The notes beneath the pieces were generated by a model, which did no database searches, was not told the origin of the DNA, and saw only the letters and a list, made by a program, of their open reading frames with translations. Shown in pieces: positions 26,557 to 35,895 of a stretch of DNA of 64,000 bases; within the stretch, counting starts at the first letter, position 1; the number at the start of each line of letters is the position of its first letter. Source of the stretch: RGIG5270 sp045538635 (GTDB lineage: Bacteria > Verrucomicrobiota > Lentisphaeria > Victivallales > Victivallaceae); NCBI GenBank assembly GCA_045538635.1, contig JAZSRU010000093.1, positions 1-64,000 of the forward strand. Direction: 5' to 3'. The translations under genes were made by a program, and so were the position numbers.

Positions 26557-26776
26557 AAAAAACTCCCTGTTGATATTGATGTTGTAAAAAGTTGCAGAGC
26601 ATTTATGCCGTTTTAAAAACCTCCTTTCCGCGGCATTTGCGTCTTCCAAAACATCCCGTGTCAACCTGCGAACTGAAAAAAGATGAAAAACATGCTTAAA
26701 AATATGATTTTTTGATTTGAAATATTGATAAAACAGTTTTATTTTATAGTAAATATACAGATTTGTGGAGAAATTT

Positions 26777-28198
26777 ATGTTTGATGAAGTTATAAAGATT
26801 GCAAGCAGCGCTCTCGGAATTCTGATAATCAGCATGGCAATACTGATAATGTTCCTGTACCGCCGCATGAAAAAAATACAGAGAAATCTGACTATGGCAA
26901 CCGCCGCCAAATATGAAATGGATGACTTTCTGACCCATTTTTCACAGGGGCTGGAAACCAAAGACGGTCTGAAAGAATCAGTCAATACCATCTGCCGCTA
27001 TGTCGCACAACAGATAAATGCTGAAGGTGTAGCGATTTATGAGTTTAAAGACGGCACTCTTTCTGCATCCGGTGTCGCCGGAATTTACCCATTGATACCC
27101 AGCAAAAATTATAAACTTCTCGGCGATCTCCGCCATTTGCATGAAGCTGTTAAATTGTGCAAATTCACCCCGGGCGACGGCAGTTTTGCCGGTTGTATCG
27201 CAGAATCAAAAACTGCAGAAAATGTCCTCAATCCAACCCGCGATATACGTTTTGCCAATACTTTGAGTCCGGAAGGTTTGACCGGAGTCATCGGCGAGCC
27301 GCTTATCAGCGAAAACTCCCTCTTCGGTGTAATCGTTGCCATTAACAACAACCGCAATTACGGCGCCCCTTTCAGCCGTACCCAGAAAGAACATTTCCAC
27401 CATCTGACCTCTCAAATAGTCCTTATGCACAAACTTGTGAACTCATACAGCGCATTAAACCGCCGCGAACGCATCGATCAGGAATTGGAATTCGCGCGCC
27501 AGATCCAGTTTTCTCTGCTACCGAAAGCATTTCCGGAATGGGCGCAATTCTCCATTACCGCATTCACCCGTCCCGCAAAAGAGGTGAACGGCGATTTTTA
27601 TGACTTCGTGCAAATCGACGATGACCGGTTGCTGATCGTGATAGGCGATGCCTGCGGCAAAGGCGTTCCCGCCTGCATGTTGAGCGCCATGACACGGAGT
27701 TTCATCCGCGCGCTGGCTGATAATTTCACAACTTTGAGCAATTTTCTGATGCGCTTGAACAACAAAGTTTATGCAGATACCGATGATGGACGCTACATCA
27801 CATTAAACTGCTGCCTGCTGGATAAAAAACGTTCTCTCCTGGAATTTGCACGCGCCGGGCACACAGAACTTATCACCTTTGTCCACAACCACTTGCGCGT
27901 AATATATCCTGAAGGTGCAGGGCTTGGTATTCTGCCATCTGATTTTGCAAACTTTGATACATTCTGTCTGGCATTTGAACAGGGGATGAGTTTTCTCGTT
28001 TTCTCTGACGGCATAACCGAAGCTGTAAACAAAGCCGAAGAAGAATTCGGTATTGAACGGCTCAAAAATGTTTTCCATGATGCGATCCAGCACGGACTTG
28101 AGTCAAATAAAGTAATTGAATACATCCTCGATGAAGTCAAAAAATTCTCACCCGACCAAATTGATGATCAGACTCTGATCCTGATCCAATACAGATAA
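26777..28198 (+). CDS. Membrane-anchored GAF-PP2C (SpoIIE/RsbU-type) phosphatase
   Basis: 473 residues from the ATG at 26777, which has GGAG seven bases upstream. An in-frame GTG four codons earlier overlaps that site and is less likely. Residues 6-28 are a transmembrane helix. A GAF domain covers about 55-210. After a linker helix (LEFARQIQFSLLP) the SpoIIE phosphatase domain shows metal-binding Asp residues in NGDFYDF, GDACGKG and FSDGITEA. Such proteins dephosphorylate anti-sigma-factor antagonists in partner-switching pathways. No anti-sigma or STAS gene lies nearby. The LolA-like gene starts 10 bases downstream. Confidence 0.9.
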   Translation: MFDEVIKIASSALGILIISMAILIMFLYRRMKKIQRNLTMATAAKYEMDDFLTHFSQGLETKDGLKESVNTICRYVAQQINAEGVAIYEFKDGTLSASGVAGIYPLIPSKNYKLLGDLRHLHEAVKLCKFTPGDGSFAGCIAESKTAENVLNPTRDIRFANTLSPEGLTGVIGEPLISENSLFGVIVAINNNRNYGAPFSRTQKEHFHHLTSQIVLMHKLVNSYSALNRRERIDQELEFARQIQFSLLPKAFPEWAQFSITAFTRPAKEVNGDFYDFVQIDDDRLLIVIGDACGKGVPACMLSAMTRSFIRALADNFTTLSNFLMRLNNKVYADTDDGRYITLNCCLLDKKRSLLEFARAGHTELITFVHNHLRVIYPEGAGLGILPSDFANFDTFCLAFEQGMSFLVFSDGITEAVNKAEEEFGIERLKNVFHDAIQHGLESNKVIEYILDEVKKFSPDQIDDQTLILIQYR

Positions 28199-28208
28199 AG
28201 GAGTAAAT

Positions 28209-28940
28209 ATGAAAAAATTACTTTGTGCGCTTTGTACCATTTTCGTTTTCTGCAATATTTACGCTGCATGGGATGCAGAAAAAACCAATGCATTCCTGTC
28301 TGCTATGGACCGCGCCGCCGATCCGGATAATACCGGCAAATCAATCAAAACCATGGAAATATCCGGCGAATCCATAATAAAACAACTCAATATAAAAATC
28401 ACCACAAATGTTTTCTATAAAAAACCGGATAAATTGAAATCCGTTTCAATCTCACCTCTGCAGACCACAACACTTTATTTCAACGGCAAAAAAGGAATAA
28501 AAGACGATTCCATAGGCGGAGTAAGCCCCGTTGAAGGAATTCAGCTCAAAGAACTGGAAATGCAGGCGAAACGATTGAATCCGGCACTTCCTCTGCGTCA
28601 GGCTTACAGCAAAATCGAAATACAGGATGAACCGGAGGAACGCAACGGCAAAAAATATGTTGTTCTGATCTGTTCCGATGATGCCTCTGGACTTTTTCCG
28701 CAAAAAGTTCTGGTCGATCCGGATACAAAACTTATTGCCTATGTCACCGGCAAATTCAATTCCGATATGGGTGTTGTAGAAATAACAACTCACCATATCA
28801 AATACAGCAAAATCAACGGATTGATGCTCCCGGTCAAATCTGTTCAATCCATGATGAATATTGAAGTTGAAATAAATGTTGCAAAATTCATCGTCAATAA
28901 AAAATATCCCGACAACATGTTTGAATATCAGGAACAATGA
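28209..28940 (+). CDS. LolA-like periplasmic lipid/lipoprotein carrier
   Basis: 243 residues with a Sec signal peptide (1-19, ending NIYAA) and no lipobox, so probably soluble in the periplasm. The beta-rich body has LolA-like features (NVFYKKPDKLKSVSISP, VLVDPDTKLIAYVTGKFNS). The start has AAAGGAG at good spacing. Its stop overlaps the start of the S41 peptidase (ATGA), and it follows the phosphatase gene by 10 bases. The substrate is unknown. It could equally be a DUF4292-like or LppX-like carrier. Confidence 0.6.
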   Translation: MKKLLCALCTIFVFCNIYAAWDAEKTNAFLSAMDRAADPDNTGKSIKTMEISGESIIKQLNIKITTNVFYKKPDKLKSVSISPLQTTTLYFNGKKGIKDDSIGGVSPVEGIQLKELEMQAKRLNPALPLRQAYSKIEIQDEPEERNGKKYVVLICSDDASGLFPQKVLVDPDTKLIAYVTGKFNSDMGVVEITTHHIKYSKINGLMLPVKSVQSMMNIEVEINVAKFIVNKKYPDNMFEYQEQ

Positions 28941-30118
28941 AAAAATTCCTCATCCCCATTCTCCTGACTTTGATGTATCCGTTGTTTGCAATACCGCAAA
29001 ATGACATAAATACCGAAGTTTTCAATGCCGTCATAAGTGAAATATTAAAATTCCATTATGACGGAAATTTCCGTCAAAAATACGCTGAAACTATCACATC
29101 ATTCCGTCAAAGAGCTGAAAAATCCGTCAATTCTGCGGAGCTTGGGCGGATATTGAATGCTTTTTTCCGTCAATTATCGGACAGCCATTTTAATATCATT
29201 GTTCCGTCATCTCAAGTCAAACAATCTGTCCTACCGCTCAAAAATGACATTAAGCTGCTTGAAAGTGACGGTAAAGTACTTATTTGTGAATGTCCCGCAA
29301 ATTCTGTTTTCAAATGCGGCGATGAATTGCTCGCAATCAATAACGAAACTCCAGACCGCAATAACCGTATCGGAGCTGCGATCCAGCTTGCACATAAACT
29401 GCAATTCGGCATCCCCGGCAATATCATAAAAGCAGATATTATCCGCAACAACCGCAAAATGAGTGTACAATACACCGCCGAACGGCTGACAGAAATGCCG
29501 ATTTTTTTCAAACTCGGTGAAATGCCGCTAATTCCTGAAAATTATAATTCAAAAATCATTGACCGCAATACAGGTTACATAAGTTTTAACCATTTTACTC
29601 CGCATGCTGTTCAAATGCTCAAAAAAGATATCAATTCAAAATTCAGAAATATTCCCAAACTCATTATTGATCTGCGCAACAACAGCGGCGGACTTATACT
29701 TATGGGCGTGAATATGGCATCATTTTTGAGCGGGAAAAAAGTCGATTTCGGCAAAATGATCATCTCCAGTCAGCCGCTCACCCCGAAATCATATCCGCAG
29801 AAAAACCGTTTTTACGGCAAAGTTTTCATCCTCGTTGACAGAAATTCATACAGTACCGCCGAAATTTTCGCTCAATCAATGCATGACTCCGGCTCTGCCG
29901 TTGTGATCGGAGAAAAAACAGCCGGAATGTGTCTGCCGTCAGTTTTCATTTCTCTGCCGCATGGATTCAGACTGCAAACTGTTGCCGGAGATTATATCAG
30001 TTCATCCGGAAAACGTCTTGAAGGACACGGTGTCACACCTCCGGTTGTTATAATCAACACTCCGGATTCTCTGAAAAACAACCGGGATATGCTGATTGAA
30101 TATGTCAGAAAATTCTGA
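28937..30118 (+). CDS. Exported S41-family peptidase with atypical active site
   Basis: 393 residues, signal peptide 1-18. An N-terminal helical cap is followed by a PDZ-like part (about 95-185) and the S41 catalytic core: LIIDLRNNSGG (242-252) and SYSTAEIF (304-311), where Ser306 aligns with the nucleophile. In CtpA/Prc enzymes the lysine follows in GExTxGK. Here the segment reads VIGEKTAGM, with Met331 at the usual lysine position. Lys327 or a tricorn-type mechanism might replace it. Residues 30-110 are encoded by DNA unusually rich in CCGTCA/TGACGG. The gene is coupled to the LolA-like gene. Confidence 0.8.
   Translation: MKKFLIPILLTLMYPLFAIPQNDINTEVFNAVISEILKFHYDGNFRQKYAETITSFRQRAEKSVNSAELGRILNAFFRQLSDSHFNIIVPSSQVKQSVLPLKNDIKLLESDGKVLICECPANSVFKCGDELLAINNETPDRNNRIGAAIQLAHKLQFGIPGNIIKADIIRNNRKMSVQYTAERLTEMPIFFKLGEMPLIPENYNSKIIDRNTGYISFNHFTPHAVQMLKKDINSKFRNIPKLIIDLRNNSGGLILMGVNMASFLSGKKVDFGKMIISSQPLTPKSYPQKNRFYGKVFILVDRNSYSTAEIFAQSMHDSGSAVVIGEKTAGMCLPSVFISLPHGFRLQTVAGDYISSSGKRLEGHGVTPPVVIINTPDSLKNNRDMLIEYVRKF
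29055..29275. repeat. CCGTCA/TGACGG-rich segment inside the S41 gene
   Basis: Within about 220 bases there are at least seven CCGTCA or TGACGG hexamers, including a perfect 18-base palindrome TGACGGAAATTTCCGTCA at 29059-29076. The word GCTCAAAAATGAC (near 29236) is shared with the coaD leader and, in inverse, with 36106-36123. The frame stays open through it. Confidence 0.5.
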
Positions 30119-30179
30119 AATATCCATTTACCGCCGAAAGATAAATCACGGTTTTTTCTCTCTTTTTTGAATGTCAAAC

Positions 30180-30207
30180 TTGAGTTTTTCTTTTTCCAAT
30201 GTATATT
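30180..30207 (+). promoter_or_regulatory. Putative promoter of fabF
   Basis: TTGAGT (30180-30185), 16 bases, TATATT (30202-30207), 48 bases upstream of the fabF ATG. Confidence 0.6.
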
Positions 30208-30255
30208 ATATAAAATATTCTATTGCAATTTTAAATTTTTATCTGGAGAAAACTT

Positions 30256-31506
30256 ATGAATGAAAGACGAGTTGTAATTACAGGTCGCGGCGCCCTTTCC
30301 TGCGTAGGTCAGGATGTTGCAAGTTTCTGGGACGCCCTGGTCAACGGCCGCTGCGGTCTGGGCAGAGTAACCCGCTTTGACACATCCGCATACCGCACTC
30401 AGATCGCCGGTGAACTAAAAGATTTTGATCCCACAAAATATATCAATTTCAAAGAAGCAAAACGCCTCGATCACTTCTGCCAGCTCGCAGTCTGTGCCGC
30501 CATTCAGGCCTTGCAGGATGCAGGCCTGCCCGCTCATTTTGAAGGCAGCAGCATTGATCCCGCCCGTGTCGGCGTACTCGTTTCCAGCGGTATCGGCGGT
30601 CTGAATACCCTGACCGAACAGATCCGTACCCTGACCGACCGCGGTCCCGGCAGAGTTTCTCCTCTGTTGATTCCGATGATGATCGGCGACCTTGCTTCCG
30701 GCAATATCTCCATCACATGCGGAGCCAAAGGCCCCAATATGGGTCTGGTTACTGCCTGTGCCACCGGAACACACTCAATCGGTGAATCCCTCTGGATGAT
30801 CAAACGCGGTGATGCCGATATCATGATCGCCGGCGGTGCCGAAGCAAGTATTTCCGAAATCGGCATGGCAGGTTTCAGCGCCATGAAAGCCATGAGCCAG
30901 CGCAACGATGATCCCCTGCACGCCAGCCGTCCGTTTGACAAAGATCGTGACGGTTTCGTAATGAGTGAAGGCGCAGGTGTCCTCATTCTCGAAGAATATG
31001 AACACGCCAAAAAACGCGGTGCAACCATTTTTGCCGAACTTGTCGGCTACGGTGCAACAGGCGATGCTTACCATATCACTTCTCCCCATCCCGAAGGCGA
31101 AGGTGCGGCCCGCGCTATCCAGATGGCTCTCGGTCATGCAAAACTGAATCCTGAAGATGTTGATTACATCAACGCTCACGGTACTTCAACTTCTCTCAAT
31201 GACAAATATGAAACTCTCGCCATCAAAAAAGCTTTCGGCGACTATGCATACAAAGTCAGCGTTTCCAGTACCAAAGGAACCATGGGACACAGCCTCGGAG
31301 CAGCAGGCGCGCTTGAATCAATCGCCTGTATCGAAACTATCCGCAGCAAAACCATCGCTCCGACCATCAACTACGAAACTCCCGATCCCGACTGCGATCT
31401 GGACATCACTCCCAATGTCGCAAAGGAAAAAGATGTCCGTACCGCTGTCAATATCAATCTGGGCTTCGGCGGTCACAACGGTGCGCTGATTTTCCGCAGT
31501 ATCTGA
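30256..31506 (+). CDS. fabF: 3-oxoacyl-[acyl-carrier-protein] synthase II
   Basis: 416 residues, standard length. It condenses malonyl-ACP with acyl-ACP in fatty-acid elongation. The catalytic triad is visible: Cys168 in TACATGTHS, and histidines in NAHGTSTSLND and MGHSLGAAG. It has its own promoter and a GGAG ribosome-binding site. It is not next to acpP or fabG, so it may be a housekeeping copy relocated from the fab cluster or a second KAS II. A GC-rich hairpin follows it. Confidence 0.95.
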   Translation: MNERRVVITGRGALSCVGQDVASFWDALVNGRCGLGRVTRFDTSAYRTQIAGELKDFDPTKYINFKEAKRLDHFCQLAVCAAIQALQDAGLPAHFEGSSIDPARVGVLVSSGIGGLNTLTEQIRTLTDRGPGRVSPLLIPMMIGDLASGNISITCGAKGPNMGLVTACATGTHSIGESLWMIKRGDADIMIAGGAEASISEIGMAGFSAMKAMSQRNDDPLHASRPFDKDRDGFVMSEGAGVLILEEYEHAKKRGATIFAELVGYGATGDAYHITSPHPEGEGAARAIQMALGHAKLNPEDVDYINAHGTSTSLNDKYETLAIKKAFGDYAYKVSVSSTKGTMGHSLGAAGALESIACIETIRSKTIAPTINYETPDPDCDLDITPNVAKEKDVRTAVNINLGFGGHNGALIFRSI

Positions 31507-31526
31507 CACCGCAGATAAACTTCAAA

Positions 31527-31564
31527 CGCGCCGAACCGGCAGTATAAACTGTCTGTCCGGCGCG
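31527..31564. terminator. GC-rich hairpin after fabF, possible terminator
   Basis: CGCGCCG (31527-31533) pairs with CGGCGCG (31558-31564), with an inner CAGT/ACTG stem. It sits in the 81-base gap between fabF and tadA. No U-run follows, so it may be an attenuator or processing signal rather than a strong terminator. Confidence 0.45.
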
Positions 31565-31587
31565 AATTATTTAAACACGGAGATGCC

Positions 31588-32061
31588 ATGACAGAAGAAG
31601 ATTTCATGAAAGCCGCGCTTGCAGAAGCACGCTCTGCTGCAGAAGAAAATGAAATCCCCGTTGGAGCTGTCGCTGTTTTGAACGGGGAAATCATAGCCGG
31701 CGAACACAACCGCATGGAACAATTAAAAGATGCAACTGCCCATGCAGAAATTCTGCTTATCCGCAAAGTGAGCAGTATTATCGAAGATTGGCGTCTGTCA
31801 GACATCACGATTTATGTAACCAAAGAGCCTTGCGTCATGTGCGGTGGAGCTATGGTGAACGCGCATTTAAAAAAGGTAGTTTACGGTCTGCGTGATCCGC
31901 GTTCAGGTGCAGATACGCTTGGATTATTGCGCAGCAAAGCACTGCTGTATCATGTTGAAAGTTCCGGCGGCATACTTGAAAATGAGTGCAAAGAGCAGTT
32001 TCAATCATTTTTTGTGCGCCGCAGACAGGAACAGAAAGCAATACATGACCGGCAGAAATAA
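31588..32061 (+). CDS. tadA: tRNA-specific adenosine deaminase
   Basis: 157 residues. It converts wobble A34 of tRNA-Arg(ACG) to inosine. The zinc-binding deaminase motifs are present: His52 and catalytic Glu54 in TAHAEI, Cys82 and Cys85 in PCVMCGGAM. The spacing and the motif RDPRSGADTLG match TadA rather than cytidine deaminase. GGAG precedes the ATG. It is followed after 30 bases by the histidine kinase gene. Confidence 0.92.
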   Translation: MTEEDFMKAALAEARSAAEENEIPVGAVAVLNGEIIAGEHNRMEQLKDATAHAEILLIRKVSSIIEDWRLSDITIYVTKEPCVMCGGAMVNAHLKKVVYGLRDPRSGADTLGLLRSKALLYHVESSGGILENECKEQFQSFFVRRRQEQKAIHDRQK

Positions 32062-32091
32062 ACCGTCAATAGAGCAAAAAAAGGAATATTC

Positions 32092-33240
32092 ATGAGCAAA
32101 AAATCATTTTTGGACCGTTTTATTGAACGGGCGGAAGCATTAGACCCCAACAGCCGCCAGACATATATTCTGCGGTTGTCCCGCGAACGCGGATTTTTTG
32201 AAACAGTATTCAACTCCATCGAAGAAGGTATTCTCATCGTTGACCGCAAACTGCATATCAAATATCACAATCAGGCTGCAGTAACCCTGCTGGGACTGCC
32301 GGCAGATTTGAAAGAAGTACGATTGTCCCAGTTTCTGCGCGGAGTCAACTGGCGGCGCATTCTGGATGATGATGCGGACGAATGGCTCCGCGTATCACGG
32401 CAGGAAATAGAAATAACCTATCCCGAAACCCGCTTTGTACAATTCTGCCTGGTCCCGCTCGAAGAAGATGCAAAAATGGCGGCAGTCGTAATTCACGATG
32501 TTACCAAAGAACGCACCGAAACTATGCATGATTTCAAAAATGAAACCAATAAACAGATCGCCATGCTGGCAGGTTCCGTTGCGCATGAAATCGGAAATCC
32601 GCTCAACAGTCTTTATCTGAACTTGCAATTACTGGAAAAATCTATGGAGGAACCGGGTTTCCTTGGAGAAGCAGAAGCCGCAGAAATGATCCATTGCTGC
32701 CGCAGTGAAGTTGAACGCCTGGATAACATTATCACTCAGTTTCTCGGTGCCATCCGACCAGGTGAAGCAAAATTTGAACAGGTCTTTATCGATAAACTGC
32801 TGATCGAAACTTTGAATTTCATGCGTCAGGAGATCGAACAGCGCCATGTGGAACTCAAATGTGAATTCCCGGAAAATGTCCCGCATATCATGGGCAACCC
32901 TACTCAATTAAAACAGTTATTCTACAATATCATCAAAAATGCATTGCAGGCAACCGTTGACGGCGGCAATCTGCTGCTCAAAATATCCTGCGACCGCGAT
33001 TATCTGCTGTTGGAATGTGCCGATTCCGGCCGCGGAATAGAACCTTCGGAAATCGGCAGAATATTCAAACCGTTCCAGAGCTTCAAAGTTGACGGCAACG
33101 GTCTGGGTATGGTCATTATCGAGCGTATCGTACGCGAACATGAAGCAGAACTGGCAGTCGATTCACAACCGGGCCTCGGCACCATCGTTTCCATCCGTTT
33201 CCGCCGCCGCCAGCGCCAGATGCGTGTTTTGCCGGAATAA
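32092..33240 (+). CDS. Soluble PAS-domain sensor histidine kinase
   Basis: 382 residues with no transmembrane segment. A PAS domain spans about residues 33-140 (EEGILIVDRKLHIKYHNQAA). The dimerisation/phosphoacceptor region holds His165 in VAHEIGNPLNSL. The ATPase domain has the N box NIIKNALQAT, the G1 box DSGRGIE and the G2 box GNGLGMVIIE. This is an NtrB-like arrangement. A response regulator, commonly an NtrC type, is not adjacent, so the kinase is an orphan in this window and the signal is unknown. Confidence 0.9.
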   Translation: MSKKSFLDRFIERAEALDPNSRQTYILRLSRERGFFETVFNSIEEGILIVDRKLHIKYHNQAAVTLLGLPADLKEVRLSQFLRGVNWRRILDDDADEWLRVSRQEIEITYPETRFVQFCLVPLEEDAKMAAVVIHDVTKERTETMHDFKNETNKQIAMLAGSVAHEIGNPLNSLYLNLQLLEKSMEEPGFLGEAEAAEMIHCCRSEVERLDNIITQFLGAIRPGEAKFEQVFIDKLLIETLNFMRQEIEQRHVELKCEFPENVPHIMGNPTQLKQLFYNIIKNALQATVDGGNLLLKISCDRDYLLLECADSGRGIEPSEIGRIFKPFQSFKVDGNGLGMVIIERIVREHEAELAVDSQPGLGTIVSIRFRRRQRQMRVLPE

Positions 33241-33336
33241 GGAATATTTTATTGAAAAAATCAGTAAAAAATTTGCAATCACAACTTCAACAATTATATT
33301 TTAAACAAATATTCAACAAACAGAAAGGATTTTATC

Positions 33337-33564
33337 ATGGATCTGACTCAAAAAATCACTGATCGTCTGAACGAACTCCGCGTCAATCTGCAGGCTGACG
33401 GCGGCGACCTCGAAATCGTCAAAATCGAAGGCAAAAAAGTTTATCTCTCACTGCGCGGAGCATGCGGATGCTGCCCCCACGCCACTATGACTATCAAAGG
33501 CGGGCTGGAACGCATTCTCAAAAATGAAATCGACCCCGAAATCGAGATCGAACGCGTTCTTTAA
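33337..33564 (+). CDS. NifU C-terminal domain (Nfu-type) Fe-S scaffold protein
   Basis: 75 residues, a stand-alone NifU-like domain. The cluster-binding CxxC is C43-G-C-C46 in RGACGCCPHATMT, and the N-terminal LQADGGDLEIV is the other family hallmark. Such proteins carry 4Fe-4S clusters to client apoproteins, plausibly including radical SAM enzymes such as NrdG. AAAGGA precedes the ATG. The next gene starts two bases after its stop. Confidence 0.92.
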   Translation: MDLTQKITDRLNELRVNLQADGGDLEIVKIEGKKVYLSLRGACGCCPHATMTIKGGLERILKNEIDPEIEIERVL

Positions 33565-33566
33565 AA

Positions 33567-35108
33567 ATGAAAACTGCTTCTGCAAAGACAATACGGCAGC
33601 TTGAAACACAGGCACAGCTGGCATTGAAAAATTCAGGAAAAAGCCTGATGGAAAAAGCTTCGGCATTATGCGCCGATCATATTTTCCGGTTCAAACAAGC
33701 TCACAAAGCATTGATAAATCTGCCGGTCACAATCTTTGCAGGCAAAGGCAACAACGGCGGAGATGGTATCCTCACCGGGAGTTATCTCAGCTCAAAGTAC
33801 AATGAGCAAGTAACAATTTATTCAATGCAGAATCCCGGCGATATGAGTGATGAGATCCGCCGTCATTTTTTTGCCTTGCCGCCAAATGTAAAAACGATTT
33901 TCATCGGCAAAGATATTCCGCAGATAGATCTGACTCAACCCGCTTTGATCGTTGATGCGCTGCTCGGTATAGGCTTCAAAGGCGAACTGCGCGGATTGAC
34001 CAAAGAACTTATTACACTCATTAACTCAAATTCAAATCCCGTCATTTCCATTGATGTTCCATCCGGTATTAATATCGACAGCGGAAACGGCAAAGAGGCG
34101 GTTTTTGCAGATTTGACTTTGACAATCGGGGCGGAAAAGCGCGGCCTTTATATTTCTGACGGCAGAATACATTCCGGACAGGTCGAATTTCTGGATATAG
34201 GATTCGATCTTGCTCAAATCCCGGATAAAGAAGTGGAGTTTGAAGTTATTTCAGATGCAACAGAAAAACTTTTTGTCCGCCGCAAAGAAGAATTTTACAA
34301 AAATAAAAACGGCAGACTGCTGATAATCGGCGGTTCTGCAATATATCCGGGCGCCGCAGTTTTGGCAATTCTCGGAGCCAATGCCGCCGGATGCGGACTT
34401 CTGACTGCTGCAATTAAAAAAAGACCGTACTCGCCAATACCTCCAAATGTGATTGTCCGCGATCTTTCCGGCAATGGCGGAGAATGTTTCAATCATGCGG
34501 ATCATGCTGATTTGGAAGCTCTTGCAGAGAAACAGGACTGCATTATTTTCGGCATGGGTGCAACCGTCGGAAATGCTGCAAAAGATGTAATGAATATGCT
34601 TTTGAAAAATAACTGCCGGCTGCTTTTTGATGCTGATGCATTAAATACACTTGCCACATTCCCGGATATCTGGCAGAACAAAAAACATAACAATATAGTG
34701 ATAACCCCTCACCATCAGGAAGCTGTACGCTTGGCGCAGGCTTTCAATATTACAGATTTTGAAGAAATACCGCGTTTGATGCAGGCACGCTCTTTGGCGG
34801 GAAAATTGCAATGCACAGTCCTTTTAAAAGGGGAAAAATCCATAATCGCCACACCCGGCAAAAATCCAATGGTCAATCCGGCTGGAAGTTACGCACTTGC
34901 CAAAGGCGGTTCCGGAGATATTTTGAGCGGGGTCATCGGCGCATTGCTGGCACGCGAAAAAGAGCTATCCTGCCATAAACTTGCCGCATACGGAGCATAT
35001 CTGCACGCTGCCGGAGCAGATTATGCAGCCCAATCCAGAACAGTTTTTGATATAAATGAGCTGCCGCAGGCAATAAAAAACTTCATTGACAGCCAAACAT
35101 TGTTTTAA
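33567..35108 (+). CDS. nnr: Bifunctional NAD(P)H-hydrate epimerase / ADP-dependent dehydratase
   Basis: 513 residues. The N-terminal YjeF epimerase domain (1-220) has the motif FAGKGNNGGDGILTG and the segment VDALLGIGFKGELRG. The C-terminal ribokinase-like dehydratase domain (about 235-513) has LLIIGGSAIYPGAAVLAI and the ATP/ADP motif AKGGSGDILSGVIGALL. It repairs damaged NADHX/NADPHX. It is tightly linked to the NifU-like gene (two-base gap). The 96-base region after it contains the promoter of the next gene. Confidence 0.93.
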   Translation: MKTASAKTIRQLETQAQLALKNSGKSLMEKASALCADHIFRFKQAHKALINLPVTIFAGKGNNGGDGILTGSYLSSKYNEQVTIYSMQNPGDMSDEIRRHFFALPPNVKTIFIGKDIPQIDLTQPALIVDALLGIGFKGELRGLTKELITLINSNSNPVISIDVPSGINIDSGNGKEAVFADLTLTIGAEKRGLYISDGRIHSGQVEFLDIGFDLAQIPDKEVEFEVISDATEKLFVRRKEEFYKNKNGRLLIIGGSAIYPGAAVLAILGANAAGCGLLTAAIKKRPYSPIPPNVIVRDLSGNGGECFNHADHADLEALAEKQDCIIFGMGATVGNAAKDVMNMLLKNNCRLLFDADALNTLATFPDIWQNKKHNNIVITPHHQEAVRLAQAFNITDFEEIPRLMQARSLAGKLQCTVLLKGEKSIIATPGKNPMVNPAGSYALAKGGSGDILSGVIGALLAREKELSCHKLAAYGAYLHAAGADYAAQSRTVFDINELPQAIKNFIDSQTLF

Positions 35109-35131
35109 TTAAAAAAAAATCCAAATTGGGA

Positions 35132-35159
35132 TTGACTTTTTATTTATAAAGATTATATT
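35132..35159 (+). promoter_or_regulatory. Putative promoter of the 180-residue secreted protein
   Basis: TTGACT (35132-35137), 16 bases, TATATT (35154-35159), 45 bases upstream of the ATG at 35205, which has AAAGGAG. Confidence 0.65.
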
Positions 35160-35204
35160 CATATCAGTGGAAATATTATCTCAACCCAATAAAAGGAGTA
35201 AATT

Positions 35205-35747
35205 ATGAAAAAAATCGCACTTGCTATCGTAAGCTGCTGTGCCATTGCACTTGTTGCAGGCGACATTGAAATCAAAAATTCTATCAACAAAAGCAAAATC
35301 GGTGCCAATTCAATCACCAGCTGGACAGTGAACAAAGCCCGCAAAGATCTCGGCAAAGCTGAAATCATTCAGGGAAGCGAAAAAGATGAAAAAGCATTCA
35401 AAATCACTTCCAATACACAGGATGTCGTCTATTACCGCATGATTCCGCTTAATGTCAAGGCCGGTGACAAAGTCGAAATCTCTGCCGAAATCAAAGGCAA
35501 AAGTACCGGAAAATTCTATCTCGGCTACTACACCTACACCGACAAAAATGTTTATTTTGAAGCAGTCAATGCAGTAAAAGCATTTGATGTCCCTGCAACT
35601 AAACAGGAAGTCAAGGCAGAATTTGTCGTCCAGAACGGAGCCAAGGGTCAAGTCACATCCATTATCCGTCCTTATGTCAGAATTGATGCCAACAGCGAAG
35701 TCATTATCGAAGACCTCGAAATTGAAGTTGACAAAGCTGACAAATAA
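35205..35747 (+). CDS. Small secreted protein, carbohydrate-binding-like beta fold
   Basis: 180 residues with a signal peptide (1-19, ending LVAG). The mature part is beta-rich and of the kind seen in CBM4/9-like jelly rolls (SWTVNKARKDLGKAEI, then VKAGDKVEISAEIKGKSTGK and a C-terminal VIIEDLEIEV). No catalytic motif is evident. It is monocistronic, between a canonical promoter and a strong terminator. It may bind glycans on the cell surface, but the fold assignment is by pattern only. Confidence 0.6.
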   Translation: MKKIALAIVSCCAIALVAGDIEIKNSINKSKIGANSITSWTVNKARKDLGKAEIIQGSEKDEKAFKITSNTQDVVYYRMIPLNVKAGDKVEISAEIKGKSTGKFYLGYYTYTDKNVYFEAVNAVKAFDVPATKQEVKAEFVVQNGAKGQVTSIIRPYVRIDANSEVIIEDLEIEVDKADK

Positions 35748-35779
35748 AATCATTTGATTTCAAATTGTTGAAATTATTT

Positions 35780-35815
35780 ACGGAAACAGATCAATCTTCT
35801 GTTTCCGTTTTTTTA
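35780..35815 (+). terminator. Rho-independent terminator
   Basis: ACGGAAACAGA (35780-35790) pairs perfectly with TCTGTTTCCGT (35798-35808), followed by a run of Ts. It ends the unit encoding the 180-residue secreted protein and insulates it from the riboswitch operon. Confidence 0.93.
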
Positions 35816-35857
35816 TTCCTCAAATACAATTTTTTTACAAAAAAACAATATATTGAC

Positions 35858-35885
35858 TTGACTTTTTACAAAAACACTATATATT
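35858..35885 (+). promoter_or_regulatory. Putative promoter of the cobalamin riboswitch operon
   Basis: TTGACT (35858-35863), 16 bases, TATATT (35880-35885), placing the start of the transcript just before the riboswitch aptamer. Confidence 0.7.
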
Positions 35886-35895
35886 GTAATGAATT

